NCBI GenBank assembly: GCA_963792385.1
Contig: CAWBVZ010000003.1
Coordinates: 62,001 to 126,000, forward strand
Length of the DNA: 64,000 bases
Source of the DNA: DASSUW01 sp963792385
GTDB lineage: Bacteria; Actinomycetota; Thermoleophilia; Solirubrobacterales; Solirubrobacteraceae
Direction of reading: 5' to 3'
In this document: one piece after another, positions 1 to 8,957 of the stretch
How positions within the stretch are numbered: the first letter of the stretch is position 1
Layout: every line of letters starts with the position of its first letter
Translations under genes and position numbers: made by a program
Notes under the pieces: generated by a model
The model's input: only the letters and a program-made list of their open reading frames with translations
What the model was told of the DNA's origin: nothing
Database searches by the model: none

Positions 1-217
1 CCAGCAGCTGAGCGGTCACGATCGCGCCGAGCAGCACGGCCTGCCGGCGCAGGCCGGTCCGGTGGCGGAGGACGAGCCCGGTGGCCAGAACGGTTGCGCA
101 CCCGAGCGGCGCCAGCAGGACGAACGTCAGCCATGCGGCGTGGAAGTCGTAGACAAGCCACGCCACGAGCGCGGCGGCGAGCGCCCCGCCGACCGCCGCG
201 ACGGCCCCGGTCCTCAC
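1..217 (-). CDS. Sensor histidine kinase, N-terminal part (cut by window edge)
   Basis: Only the first 72 codons are in the window. A GTG start overlaps the TGA of the upstream response regulator (GTGA), so the two are translationally coupled. The visible part is hydrophobic: one membrane span at about residues 5-25, a second at about 30-48 and a third beginning near 60, with a short basic link (RHRTGLRRQ). The kinase domain is not visible. The assignment rests on position directly behind an OmpR-type regulator and on the membrane N-terminus; another membrane protein is possible. Confidence 0.6.
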   Translation of the reverse strand, partial: MRTGAVAAVGGALAAALVAWLVYDFHAAWLTFVLLAPLGCATVLATGLVLRHRTGLRRQAVLLGAIVTAQLL

Positions 218-915
218 GGCGCGAACCGGTAGCCGATCCCCCACACCGTCTCGATGTGGCGCGGCCGCGCCGGATCGCTCTCGACCTTCCCGCGCAGCCG
301 CCGGATGTGCACGGTGACGGTCGAGGTGTCCGTGTAGAAGGAGTAGCCCCAGACGCGATCCATCAGCGCCTGGCGGCTGAACGCCTGACCGGGATGGCGT
401 GCGAGGAACAGCAGCAGCTCGTACTCGCGCACCGTCAGCGCGCACTCGGCGCCGTCGGCGAGCACCCGCCGGGCGGCGGGCTCGATCCGCAGGCGGCCGA
501 ACTCGAGCGGCGGCTCGTGTTCGGGCTCGGGATCGACGCGGCGCAGCACCGAGTCGACGCGCGCGACCAGCTCGGCGGGCGAGAACGGCTTGACCACGTA
601 GTCGTCGGCGCCGAGCCGCAGGCCGACGATCCGGTCGGACTCCTCGCCCTTGGCCGTCAGCAGGATGAACGCCGGCCGCCGCGTGTGGCCGTTGCGCATC
701 CGCCGCATCACCTCGAGCCCGTCGACGCCGGGCAGCATCAGGTCGAGGACGATCAGGTCGGCGGCGCGCTCGCTGTGCAGCTCGAGTGCGCGGCGGCCGT
801 CGCCCGCTACGCGGGTGGCGTACCCGGCACGCTCCAGGTAGCGCGACACGACCTCGGCGATCGTCGGCTCGTCGTCGACGACGAGGATGTCGCCGCGGCT
901 GTGGTCGGGCGGCAT
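214..915 (-). CDS. OmpR/PhoB-family response regulator
   Basis: 233 aa, normal length for the family. The receiver domain (about 8-120) has the acidic pair D14-D15, the phospho-acceptor D58 in LIVLDLMLPG, T87 and K109 in VVKPFSP. A winged-helix DNA-binding domain follows (about 140-232), ending in the typical VTVHIRRLRGKVE...IETVWGIGYRF segment. It should be phosphorylated by the kinase encoded immediately downstream and act as a cytoplasmic transcription factor. It starts 7 nt after the flavoprotein gene, in one minus-strand run with the SpoIIE-type phosphatase. The target genes cannot be read from the sequence. Confidence 0.95.
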   Translation of the reverse strand: MPPDHSRGDILVVDDEPTIAEVVSRYLERAGYATRVAGDGRRALELHSERAADLIVLDLMLPGVDGLEVMRRMRNGHTRRPAFILLTAKGEESDRIVGLRLGADDYVVKPFSPAELVARVDSVLRRVDPEPEHEPPLEFGRLRIEPAARRVLADGAECALTVREYELLLFLARHPGQAFSRQALMDRVWGYSFYTDTSTVTVHIRRLRGKVESDPARPRHIETVWGIGYRFAP

Positions 916-922
916 CCGCCGA

Positions 923-2518
923 TCATCCTCGCTGGGCCGGCTCCCGGGAAGGGGTCCGCGCCCGATGTCCGCGCTTGTTCACCTCAAGCACCGCCATCGC
1001 CGCGTTGCGGCCCGGGATGCCGCTCACCCCGCCGCCGCGCCGCGCGCCGGCGCCGCCGAGCTGGACGTTCGCGATCGCCGTCTCGGTGCCCCAACCGCCG
1101 GCTTCGTCCTCGTGCTCGGCGAACGGCCATGCGAGATCGCGGTGGAAGATGTTCCCGCGTGGCAATGCCAGCTCGTCGTCGAGGTCGAGCGGCGTCTTGG
1201 CCTCCAGGCACGGGCTCCCGTCGGGCGCGCGCAGCAGGCAGTCCTCGATCGGCTCGGCCAGCACGGAGTCGAGCGACGCCAGCGTGGCGGCGAGCACCTC
1301 GCGCGTGCGGGCGGCGCGATCGCCCTCGAACAGGCGGGCGGGCGTGTGGAGCGCGAACAGCGTCAGCGTGTGGGCCTGCAGGCCGGGGCCGAGGATGCTC
1401 GGGTCGGTGAGCGAGTGGCAGTAGATCTCGCACGGCACCGGCGCCGGCACGTGGCCGCCCTGCGCCTCCGCGAACGCCGACTCGAGCTGCGTGTAGGTCT
1501 CGTTGACATGGAACGTCCCGGCGAACGCGTTCTCCGGCACCGCGGCGCTCTCGCGCAGGCGCGGCAGCCGGCTCAGGAGCATGTTCACCTTCAGCTGCGC
1601 GCCCTCCGGCGGCTCCGCGGCGGGCGGTACGCCGAGCAGGCGGTCGAGTACGGCCGGAGCGCAGCCGGCGATCACGTGCTCGCACGTCACGGAGCCCTCG
1701 CCCGATGCGCTCTCGTAGCGCACCGAGGCGCTGCGGCCGTCGGCCTCGATCGCCGTCACCTCGACGCCGGTCGTGAGCTCCGCGCCGGCACCCGCGGCGG
1801 CGGCGGCGAGCTCGTCCGTCAGCGCGCCCATCCCGCCGACGGGGACGTCCCACGCGCCCGTCCCGTTGCCGATCACGTGGTAGAGGAAGCAGCGGTTCTG
1901 GCGCAGGCTCTCCTCGCGCGCGGACGCGAAGGTGCCGATCAGCGCGTCGGTCAGGGCGATCCCGCGCAGCACGTCGTCGGCGAACGCCGCCTCGACGGCC
2001 TCGCCGATCGGCCGCTCGAACAGGGCTTCCCAGGCCTCGTCATCGCCGATCCGGCCGCGCAGCTCGCCACGGCTCACGAGCGGCTCGAGCATCGTCGGGA
2101 ACACCGCCCGGGCCACGCGCCCCGCGCGGTCGTAGAACGCCTCCCAGGCGGCGAACGCCGAGGCATCGCCGGTGGCCCGCTCGAGCGAGGCGCGCGTGCG
2201 CTCGGCGTCGGCGGTGTCGATCAGCACGCCGGTGTCGGTCCCCGGCACCGGCGTGTAGGACGAGATCCGCCGCCGGCGCGTCTCGAAGCGCAGACCGAGC
2301 TCGTCCACGATCTGCTGCGGCAGCAGGCTGACGAGGTACGAGTAGCGCGACAGCCGGGCGTCCACGCCCGCGAACGGCGCCTCGGACACCGCGGCCCCGC
2401 CGACGCGCGCCAAGCGCTCGAGCACGAGCACCGAGCGGCCCGCGCGCGCGATGTACGCGGCAGCGACCAGCGCGTTGTGCCCGCCGCCGACGACAACGAC
2501 GTCGTAGCGGCGTCTCAT
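923..2518 (-). CDS. Phytoene-desaturase-like FAD oxidoreductase (PYROXD2 type)
   Basis: 531 aa from the ATG that overlaps the stop of the phosphatase gene (ATGA). The frame stays open further upstream, but that extension has no homology. The N-terminus is a dinucleotide-binding motif (VVVVGGGHNALVAAAYIA, G11-G13, acidic E34 ending strand 2), and the C-terminus has the family signature SGIPGRNAAMAVLE. Members resemble carotenoid desaturases/isomerases and the eukaryotic PYROXD2 group; the substrate is usually unknown. No crtB or crtE lies nearby, so a carotenoid role is not supported. The operon context with signalling genes is unusual. Confidence 0.85.
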   Translation of the reverse strand: MRRRYDVVVVGGGHNALVAAAYIARAGRSVLVLERLARVGGAAVSEAPFAGVDARLSRYSYLVSLLPQQIVDELGLRFETRRRRISSYTPVPGTDTGVLIDTADAERTRASLERATGDASAFAAWEAFYDRAGRVARAVFPTMLEPLVSRGELRGRIGDDEAWEALFERPIGEAVEAAFADDVLRGIALTDALIGTFASAREESLRQNRCFLYHVIGNGTGAWDVPVGGMGALTDELAAAAAGAGAELTTGVEVTAIEADGRSASVRYESASGEGSVTCEHVIAGCAPAVLDRLLGVPPAAEPPEGAQLKVNMLLSRLPRLRESAAVPENAFAGTFHVNETYTQLESAFAEAQGGHVPAPVPCEIYCHSLTDPSILGPGLQAHTLTLFALHTPARLFEGDRAARTREVLAATLASLDSVLAEPIEDCLLRAPDGSPCLEAKTPLDLDDELALPRGNIFHRDLAWPFAEHEDEAGGWGTETAIANVQLGGAGARRGGGVSGIPGRNAAMAVLEVNKRGHRARTPSREPAQRG

Positions 2519-4551
2519 GCCGCCTCGGCGCTCGCCGCACCGCCCCGGCCGACGAAGCGCAGCGCGAGCATCGCGCGGTCGTCGAGCGTCGCGCCCGCCT
2601 GGAACGTGCGCAGCGACTGCTCGATCTCCACCAGCAGCGCCGTCGGGCCGTCGTCGGCGCGCGACATGACTTCGCGCAGGCGCACCTCGCCGTAGCGCGT
2701 GCCCTCGCCCGGCGTCTCGGTCACGCCGTCCGTGTAGAAGAGCACCGTGTCGCCGGCGGTCAGCCGCACCGGCGTCTCCGACCAGTCCTCCTCGCCGGCC
2801 ACGCCGAGCAGCACGCCGTGCTCGCCGAGCGGCGCAGGCGCCTCGCCCGCGCGGCGCAGAAGCGGCAGCGGATGCCCGGCCGAGGCGACGGTGACGCGCG
2901 CTTGGTCGCCGTCGGTCTCCACCAGCGCGCACACGACCGTCACGAGCGACAGGCGCGGCTGCTCGCGCAGCACCTGATTGACGAGCGCCAGCACGCGTGC
3001 GGGCCGCGGGTCGAAGCGCGCCGCCATCCGCGCCGAGTGGCGCACGAGCGAGGTGAGCGCGGCCGCCTCGATGCCCTTGCCGGTGACGTCGCCGAGCACG
3101 ACGAGATGGCCGGACTCGACGGGCAGGACGTCGTAGAAGTCGCCGCCGACGTCGGCGCCGCGCTCGCCGGCCTGGTACGCGGCATGCGCTTCCCAGCCGT
3201 ACACCTCGGGGAGCCGCTCCGGGAGCAGGCTCGCCTGCAGCGTCTGCGCGATCCGCTCCTGCGCTGCGTACAGGCGCGCGTTCTGGATCGCCGTCGCCGC
3301 GCGCAGCGCCAGGTCCTCGGCGAACGCGAGGTCGTCGTCGTCGAACACCCGCCCGCTCTCGGCCGACACCAGCGTGATGACGCCCAGCGTCAGGTTGCCG
3401 ATCCGCATCGGGACCGCCATCGCCGAGCGCATGCCGAGCTCGCGGATCAGCCTCAGATGCTCGTCGTCCTCGGCGGCCTGGACGATCAGCTCCTCGGGGA
3501 TCACCGGGTACAGCTCGGCCGGACCGCCGCGCAGGATCGCCCCGACGCCGGTCGGGGAGTCAGGATCGGAGGGGTAGCGCCTGCGCAGCTCGTGCGCCAG
3601 CTCGACCTTCGCCGGATCGGCGTGCGCGACCGCCACCTGCTGCGGATCGCCCTGCTCGTCCAGGATCTCGATGCCGCACCAGTCGGCCAGTCGCGGCACG
3701 ATCATCCGCGCGATCCGCTCGAGCGTCTGCTGGTAGTCGAGCGAGGAGGCGAGCAGCTGGCCGGCCTCGGCAAGGAACCGCTGGCGCAGCTCCGCGTCCT
3801 TGGCCACCGTGACGTCCTCGATGATGTTGATGGCGAGCCTGGCGCCGCCCGCGTCGCTCGTGAGCGTGGCCTTGGTGAGCAGCCAGAACGCCTCGCCGGT
3901 GTCGGTGCGGATGCTGCGCGTCAGCAGCGAGGCTTCGGTCTCGCCGGCGATCAGGCGCCGCCCCGGGAGGTCGTCGAGCCCGACGGCTGAGCCATCCTCG
4001 TGGGTGATGTTGAACTTCCCCGCGAGCTGACCCGGCTCGGCGGAGAGCACCTCCTCGACGCTCGCGCAGCCGAGCAGCTCGGCAGCCGCTTCGTTCGCGT
4101 AGACGGTCTTGCCGCTCGCGTCGTGGACGGTGACCGCCTCGCCGAGCGAGCCGAGGATCCCGTCCAGCCGTGACTGCGCGGCATGGAGCTCGCGGGCCAG
4201 CGTCTGATTGGTCGCCGCGAGCTCGGTGGCGCGCTCGCGCGCTCGCGCGGCGATCACGGCCAACGCGGCAAGCGTGGCGTAGAAGAGGATCCGGTAGACC
4301 TGCTGGCCGGTGGTGCCGGCGTCGTTCCAGAAGCCGCTGGCGATCCCGATCGCGACCGCGACCAGCCCGGTGACGGCCACTTCGCGGCGGTCGCCGACGA
4401 CGGCGAGCACGAGCGGCACCACGAGCACCGTGCCGGTGATGACGAGTGCCGATCCGATCGCTGCGTCGAGCCCCGCGAGCGTGATCTGCAGCCCGACCGC
4501 GACGGCGAGACGGGTCGCGGACACGGTGGAACGCGTAGTCGTAGACCCCAT
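2515..4551 (-). CDS. Membrane PAS-GAF-SpoIIE (PP2C) serine phosphatase
   Basis: 678 aa. Three or four membrane spans occupy about residues 12-105, followed by a PAS domain (about 127-250, NEAAAELLG), a GAF domain (about 255-425) and a SpoIIE/PP2C domain (about 455-675). The metal-binding PP2C motifs are visible: DVGGDFYDV near 470, GDVTGKGIEAA near 490 and FYTDGVTE near 612. Proteins of this layout are RsbU-like: they dephosphorylate anti-anti-sigma proteins and so control alternative sigma factors. It is the first gene of a coupled minus-strand operon with the flavoprotein, response regulator and kinase. No anti-sigma partner is adjacent. Confidence 0.92.
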   Translation of the reverse strand: MGSTTTRSTVSATRLAVAVGLQITLAGLDAAIGSALVITGTVLVVPLVLAVVGDRREVAVTGLVAVAIGIASGFWNDAGTTGQQVYRILFYATLAALAVIAARARERATELAATNQTLARELHAAQSRLDGILGSLGEAVTVHDASGKTVYANEAAAELLGCASVEEVLSAEPGQLAGKFNITHEDGSAVGLDDLPGRRLIAGETEASLLTRSIRTDTGEAFWLLTKATLTSDAGGARLAINIIEDVTVAKDAELRQRFLAEAGQLLASSLDYQQTLERIARMIVPRLADWCGIEILDEQGDPQQVAVAHADPAKVELAHELRRRYPSDPDSPTGVGAILRGGPAELYPVIPEELIVQAAEDDEHLRLIRELGMRSAMAVPMRIGNLTLGVITLVSAESGRVFDDDDLAFAEDLALRAATAIQNARLYAAQERIAQTLQASLLPERLPEVYGWEAHAAYQAGERGADVGGDFYDVLPVESGHLVVLGDVTGKGIEAAALTSLVRHSARMAARFDPRPARVLALVNQVLREQPRLSLVTVVCALVETDGDQARVTVASAGHPLPLLRRAGEAPAPLGEHGVLLGVAGEEDWSETPVRLTAGDTVLFYTDGVTETPGEGTRYGEVRLREVMSRADDGPTALLVEIEQSLRTFQAGATLDDRAMLALRFVGRGGAASAEAA

Positions 4552-4611
4552 GTTGCCGCGATGGTAGTGCGGGTGAGCTCACGACGGGGCGGTCCGGGTA
4601 GGTTCGTGAGC

Positions 4612-5658
4612 ATGCGCGCGCTCACCGTGATCCCGCTCCAGGCCGGCTCTGCGGCCGTCGTCGACATGCCCGAGCCCGAGCCCGGCCCTGGCGACCTGCT
4701 CGTGGACGGCATCGCGCTCGGGGTCTGCGGCACCGACCGCGAGATCATCGACGGCGACTATGGCTGGCCCCCGCCGGGCTCCGAACGCCTCGTCCTCGGC
4801 CATGAGTCGCTCGGCCGCGTGCTCCAGGCGCCCGACGGCAGCGGCTTCGCGGCCGGCGACCTCGTGGTCGGCGTCGTTCGGCGGCCCGACCCCGTGCCGT
4901 GCGCCGCGTGCGCCCGCGGCGAGTTCGACTTCTGTCGCAACGGCAGGTACTCCGAGCGCGGCATCAAGGAGCTGCACGGCTACGGCTCCGAGCGCTGGAC
5001 GGTGGAAAGCGAGTACGCGGTGAAGCTCGACGCCGCGCTCGAGCCCGTCGGCATGCTGATGGAGCCGACGACGATCGTGGCCAAGGCGTGGGACCAGATC
5101 GAGCGGATCGGGCGGCGTGCGTACTTCGCGCCCGAGCGCGCCCTGGTGACCGGCGCGGGGCCGATCGGCCTGCTCGCGACCCTGCTGGGCGTGCAGCGCG
5201 GGCTCGAAGTGCACGTGCTCGACCGCGGCGCGGACGGGCCGAAGCCGGACCTCGTGCGCGCGCTCGGCGCCACCTACCACCACAGCGACGTCGCTACGAT
5301 CGCCAAGGACGCGCCGCCGGACATCGTGATCGAGGCGACCGGCGCCGCCGAGCTCATCTACGAGGCGATGGAGCACACCGCCCCCGCCGGCGTCGTGTGC
5401 CTGACCGGCGTGTCGCCGCGCGGGCGGAGCCTGACGGTCGACGTCGGCGGGCTCAATCGCGACCTCGTGCTCGAGAACGACGTCGTGTTCGGATCGGTCA
5501 ACGCGAACCTGACGCACTACGCGCTGGCGGCCGAGGCGCTCGGCCGCGCCGACCGCGGCTGGCTCGAGCGGATGGTCTCCCGGCGCGTGCCGCTGGAGGA
5601 TTTCGAGCAGGCGCTCGAGAAGCAGCCGGACGACGTGAAGGTCGTCCTGGAGCTCTGA
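4612..5658 (+). CDS. Glucose 1-dehydrogenase-like zinc alcohol dehydrogenase (MDR family)
   Basis: 348 aa. The catalytic-zinc region CGTDREI (C39) and GHES (H64-E65), a structural-zinc cysteine cluster PCAACARGEFDFC, and the Rossmann motif GAGPIGLLA are all present. The pattern CGTD-EII-G-YG---G-ERLVLGHESLG is that of archaeal-type glucose dehydrogenases, which oxidise aldoses to lactones with NAD(P). The ATG at 4612 is chosen; a GTG two codons upstream (4606) is equally possible. The gene is divergent from the phosphatase operon with a 60-bp shared promoter region. The actual sugar is not determined. Confidence 0.85.
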   Translation: MRALTVIPLQAGSAAVVDMPEPEPGPGDLLVDGIALGVCGTDREIIDGDYGWPPPGSERLVLGHESLGRVLQAPDGSGFAAGDLVVGVVRRPDPVPCAACARGEFDFCRNGRYSERGIKELHGYGSERWTVESEYAVKLDAALEPVGMLMEPTTIVAKAWDQIERIGRRAYFAPERALVTGAGPIGLLATLLGVQRGLEVHVLDRGADGPKPDLVRALGATYHHSDVATIAKDAPPDIVIEATGAAELIYEAMEHTAPAGVVCLTGVSPRGRSLTVDVGGLNRDLVLENDVVFGSVNANLTHYALAAEALGRADRGWLERMVSRRVPLEDFEQALEKQPDDVKVVLEL

Positions 5659-5670
5659 AACGATGGCCGC

Positions 5671-6897
5671 GTGCCGTGGCCAGGGGAGGAGATCGAGGAT
5701 CGGGCCGTCGACATCGCCGGCGCGGCGTACGTTCTTCTGAAGCGCCAGACGAACTGGCGACACCGGCGCGTCGAGACGATCACGGTCCTGAACCACGAGC
5801 AGGTGCGGCGCCACGTGTCGGTCGACTTCACGGTGCCACGGGAACGCCGGGAGAGCCTGCGGCTGTCGCCGGGCGACGAGTACGCGGTCCCGCTCGGGTG
5901 GCTGGTGAAGCGGCCGCTCGTGCACTTCGACCTGCGCAACGAGGAGGGCCACTCGATCCCGCTGCTGACGGCCGAGCAGAACACCACGATCAACCGCGAG
6001 CTGCTGTATCAGGTGCTCGATGACGACCTCGCCGAGCAGGACGCCGGGGAGGCGACGCAGGACGCGGTCGCGCTGGCGGCCGGCCCGCTGATCGAGGCCG
6101 TGATGGGCGAGGGCGCGGACGCCGCTGCCGTGGGGCAGCTCGAGCGCGACCACCAGCTCGCCCCGCTGACCGAGTTCCGGACGATGGCCGCGGCGCTCTC
6201 GCGCTACTTCGTCCTCTGGGCGGTCGTCCGCGGCCTCGATCGCCGGCGCGTCTTCAAGTTCGCGTACGACGAGCCGTTCACGCAGCGCCCCGGGCTCACC
6301 CCGACCTACTTCTACGACGCTCCCGGATGCACGGAGGCGTGGAGCTACCACGTCGAGGTGGCGGTGCCGCAGGAGCTCAAGGCGCGCACGACGCACCTCG
6401 TCGACGAGGCGACCGGCGCCGTGCTGGCCACCGGCGCGCGCGACTCGGACCGGCCCGCGCTCTACTACTCCGCCGATCTGACGCATCCGCCGCTGTCGCC
6501 GCAGGTCGTCGTCGGCTACGGCGCCGAGCGGGGGCGGTTCCTCGGCCCGGCGGCGATCGTCGCCAGCGTCATCGCCCTGCTCGTGGCGCTGCCGTGGCTG
6601 TTCGCCGATCTGCAGGCACTGGCGGCCAGCGCCGGCCCGGCGATCGGCCTCGTGCTCTCGACATCGGCTGTGTTCTCGGCCCTGGTGCTGCGCACCGACG
6701 AGCCGGCGCTCTTGCGGCGGCTGCTGATCCGCTACCGCCTGAGCCTCGCGGCCAGCACGCTCGCCGCGCTGTTCGCCGCCGCGGCGCTCGGGTTCCAGGC
6801 GGCCGACTGGGTGATCGACATCACATGGGCGGTCGCAGCGGTTGTCTCTGTCCTGACCGCGGGTATCCTTGTTGTTGCGGTCATCCGCTCACCATGA
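5671..6897 (+). CDS. Hypothetical membrane protein with C-terminal transmembrane bundle
   Basis: 408 aa from a GTG start 12 nt after the dehydrogenase stop. The first 285 residues are soluble and not recognised. The C-terminal 120 residues hold four hydrophobic spans (about 291-312, 318-338, 355-378, 382-405), so the protein is probably tail-anchored with a large cytoplasmic domain. I do not recognise a family. Its stop overlaps the ATG of a 60-residue gene, so the two are probably made together. Confidence 0.75.
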   Translation: MPWPGEEIEDRAVDIAGAAYVLLKRQTNWRHRRVETITVLNHEQVRRHVSVDFTVPRERRESLRLSPGDEYAVPLGWLVKRPLVHFDLRNEEGHSIPLLTAEQNTTINRELLYQVLDDDLAEQDAGEATQDAVALAAGPLIEAVMGEGADAAAVGQLERDHQLAPLTEFRTMAAALSRYFVLWAVVRGLDRRRVFKFAYDEPFTQRPGLTPTYFYDAPGCTEAWSYHVEVAVPQELKARTTHLVDEATGAVLATGARDSDRPALYYSADLTHPPLSPQVVVGYGAERGRFLGPAAIVASVIALLVALPWLFADLQALAASAGPAIGLVLSTSAVFSALVLRTDEPALLRRLLIRYRLSLAASTLAALFAAAALGFQAADWVIDITWAVAAVVSVLTAGILVVAVIRSP

Positions 6898-7076
6898 GGA
6901 TTCCGTTCTTACATCGCAAGCCCGAGGACTTCAGGAAGCTCGCTGCGCGCGCGACGCGCATCGGCTCGGCTGAGGGTGCGACACCGCAGCTTCGCAGCAC
7001 GCGCACGTTCGAGGAGCACGTCGCGGCGAGCGAGCGCATGCGCCGCCGCCGAGCTAACGGCGCTTCGCCCAGCTGA
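6894..7076 (+). CDS. Small basic hypothetical protein (60 aa), coupled to the upstream membrane protein
   Basis: An ATG overlaps the TGA of the preceding gene (ATGA) and opens a 60-codon frame. The product is strongly basic (many Arg, ending RMRRRRANGASPS) with no membrane span. The last 23 nt overlap the 3' end of the convergent acetoacetyl-CoA synthetase gene. Support is the start-stop coupling and the break between frames; no homologue is recognised, so this is a moderate call. Confidence 0.5.
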   Translation: MRIPFLHRKPEDFRKLAARATRIGSAEGATPQLRSTRTFEEHVAASERMRRRRANGASPS

Positions 7077-8949
7077 CGAAGAAGTCCAGCGCCTCCGGGT
7101 TCGCCAGCGAGTCGCGGCTGGCGGCCTTCTCCGGTGCCGTCCCCATCAGGATCCGCTTGACCGGCAGCTCGAGCACCTTGCCGGACAACGTGCGCGGGAC
7201 CTCCTTCACAGCCACGATCTCGTTCGGGACGTGGCGAGGCGACGCGTCCTCGCGTACCCGCGTGCGGATGCGCTTCTCCAGCTCCTCGTCGAGCTCGACG
7301 CCCTCCCGCAGCACGACGAACAGCGGCATCCAGTCCTCGCCGCCCTCGCGCGGAATGTCGACCACGAGCGCGTCGACGACCTCTTCAACCGCCAGCACGG
7401 CGCGGTAGATCTCCGCGGTGCCCATACGCACGCCACCGCGGTTGATCGTCGAGTCCGAGCGGCCGCTGATGATCGCGGTGCCACGCTCGGTGATCTCGAT
7501 CCAGTCGCCGTGGCGCCAGATGCCGGGGTAGGTCGAGAAATACGACTCGCGGTAGCGCTCGCCGTCAGGGTCATTCCAGAGGTAGAGCGGCATCGACGGC
7601 ATCGGCTCGGTGATCACGAGCTCCCCGACCTCGCCGATCAGCGGCCGGCCGTCGGGGTCCCATGCCTCGACCGACGCGCCGAGCGAGCGCGCCTGCAGCT
7701 CGCCCTCGTACACGGGCACGAGCGGGCAGCCGCCCACGAACGCGGTGCACAGGTCGGTCCCGCCGCTGGTCGAGAACAGCCAGGTGTCGCTCCCGACGTG
7801 TTCGTAGATCCACCTGAAGCCCTCCGGCGACAGCGGCGAGCCCGTCGAGCCGACGGCGCGCAGTGCCGACAGGTCGCGGCCGTCGCCCGGCTCGACCCCC
7901 GCCTTCATGCAGGCGCCGATGTACGCCGCGCTGGTTCCGAAGGTCGTCACCCCCGCGCGGGCGGCGAGGTCCCACAGCACGGTCATGTCCGGCTCGGCGG
8001 GACTGCCGTCGTAGAGGACGATCGCCGCCTCGGTGAGCAGGCCGGAGACGAGGAAGTTCCACATCATCCAGCCGGTCGTCGTGAACCAGAACACGCGGTC
8101 GCCGGCCTGCGCGTCGACGTGCAGGTGCAGTTTCTTGAGGTGCTCGAGCAGGATGCCGCCGTGGCCCTGGACGATCGCCTTCGGCAGCCCGGTGGTGCCG
8201 GACGAGTACAGGACCCACAGCGGATGATCGAACGGCAGGCGCTCGAACTCGAGCTCCGCCTCGCGCTCGAAGCCCTCCTCCCAGCCCGAGCCGTCGAGGT
8301 AGCCGAGCCGGATCACGCGGCCGCCCACCTCGGCGGCAATGCCGTCGACCGTCTCGCGGCGGTCGAAGTCGCGCCCGTTGTAGCGGTAGCCGTCGACCGC
8401 CAGCAGCACCTTCGGCTCGATCTGGGCGAAGCGGTCGATCACCGAGCGGGCGCCGAAGTCGGGCGAGCAGCTCGACCACACGGCACCGATCGAGGCCGTC
8501 GCAAAAAAGGCGGCGATCGCCTCGGGGATGTTCGGCATGTACGCCGCCACCCGATCGCCGGGCCCTACGCCGAGCTCGCGCAGGCCGCCGGCGATCCGCG
8601 CCACCTGCTCGCGCAGCTCGCCCCACGTGATCTCCGCCAGATCGCGCAGCTCGGACGCATGGACGATCGCCAGCGCATCCGCGTCCTTGCCGCGGAAGAG
8701 GTGCTCGGCGTAGTTGATCTGGGCGCCGGGGAACCAGACGGCGCCCGGCATGTCGCGCGACGCGAGCACGCGCTCGTATCCGCCCTCGACGCCGAAGAAG
8801 TCCCAGATCGACGCCCAGAAGCCCTCGATGTCCTGCACCGACCAGCGCCACAGCGCCGCGTAGTCCTCAAATCCGCGCTCGCGCATGTACCGGGTCATCA
8901 CGGCCCGTTCGACCAGCTCGGCAGGCGGCTCCCACAGCAGCGTCGGCAT
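7054..8949 (-). CDS. aacS: Acetoacetyl-CoA synthetase
   Basis: 631 aa, close to the family's usual 650. This ANL-superfamily adenylating enzyme makes acetoacetyl-CoA from acetoacetate, ATP and CoA. Visible motifs: N-terminal WFPGAQINYAEHLF linker, P-loop VLYSSGTTGLPKAIV, GWMMWNFLVSGLL typical of acetoacetate-CoA ligases, STSGGTDLCTAFVGG, HGDWIEIT, and the A10 motif RTLSGKVLELPVKRIL with the catalytic lysine. It probably serves ketone-body use or polyhydroxybutyrate turnover. It is divergent from the HipA-like gene (8-bp gap between starts). Confidence 0.92.
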   Translation of the reverse strand: MPTLLWEPPAELVERAVMTRYMRERGFEDYAALWRWSVQDIEGFWASIWDFFGVEGGYERVLASRDMPGAVWFPGAQINYAEHLFRGKDADALAIVHASELRDLAEITWGELREQVARIAGGLRELGVGPGDRVAAYMPNIPEAIAAFFATASIGAVWSSCSPDFGARSVIDRFAQIEPKVLLAVDGYRYNGRDFDRRETVDGIAAEVGGRVIRLGYLDGSGWEEGFEREAELEFERLPFDHPLWVLYSSGTTGLPKAIVQGHGGILLEHLKKLHLHVDAQAGDRVFWFTTTGWMMWNFLVSGLLTEAAIVLYDGSPAEPDMTVLWDLAARAGVTTFGTSAAYIGACMKAGVEPGDGRDLSALRAVGSTGSPLSPEGFRWIYEHVGSDTWLFSTSGGTDLCTAFVGGCPLVPVYEGELQARSLGASVEAWDPDGRPLIGEVGELVITEPMPSMPLYLWNDPDGERYRESYFSTYPGIWRHGDWIEITERGTAIISGRSDSTINRGGVRMGTAEIYRAVLAVEEVVDALVVDIPREGGEDWMPLFVVLREGVELDEELEKRIRTRVREDASPRHVPNEIVAVKEVPRTLSGKVLELPVKRILMGTAPEKAASRDSLANPEALDFFVSWAKRR

Positions 8950-8957
8950 CGCGCGCC

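Noticed and set aside
923..2932. 669-codon reading of the PYROXD2-like gene
   Set aside because: The extra N-terminal 138 residues are Arg/Ala-rich, overlap the phosphatase gene and precede the FAD motif; the ATGA start at 2518 fits the family.
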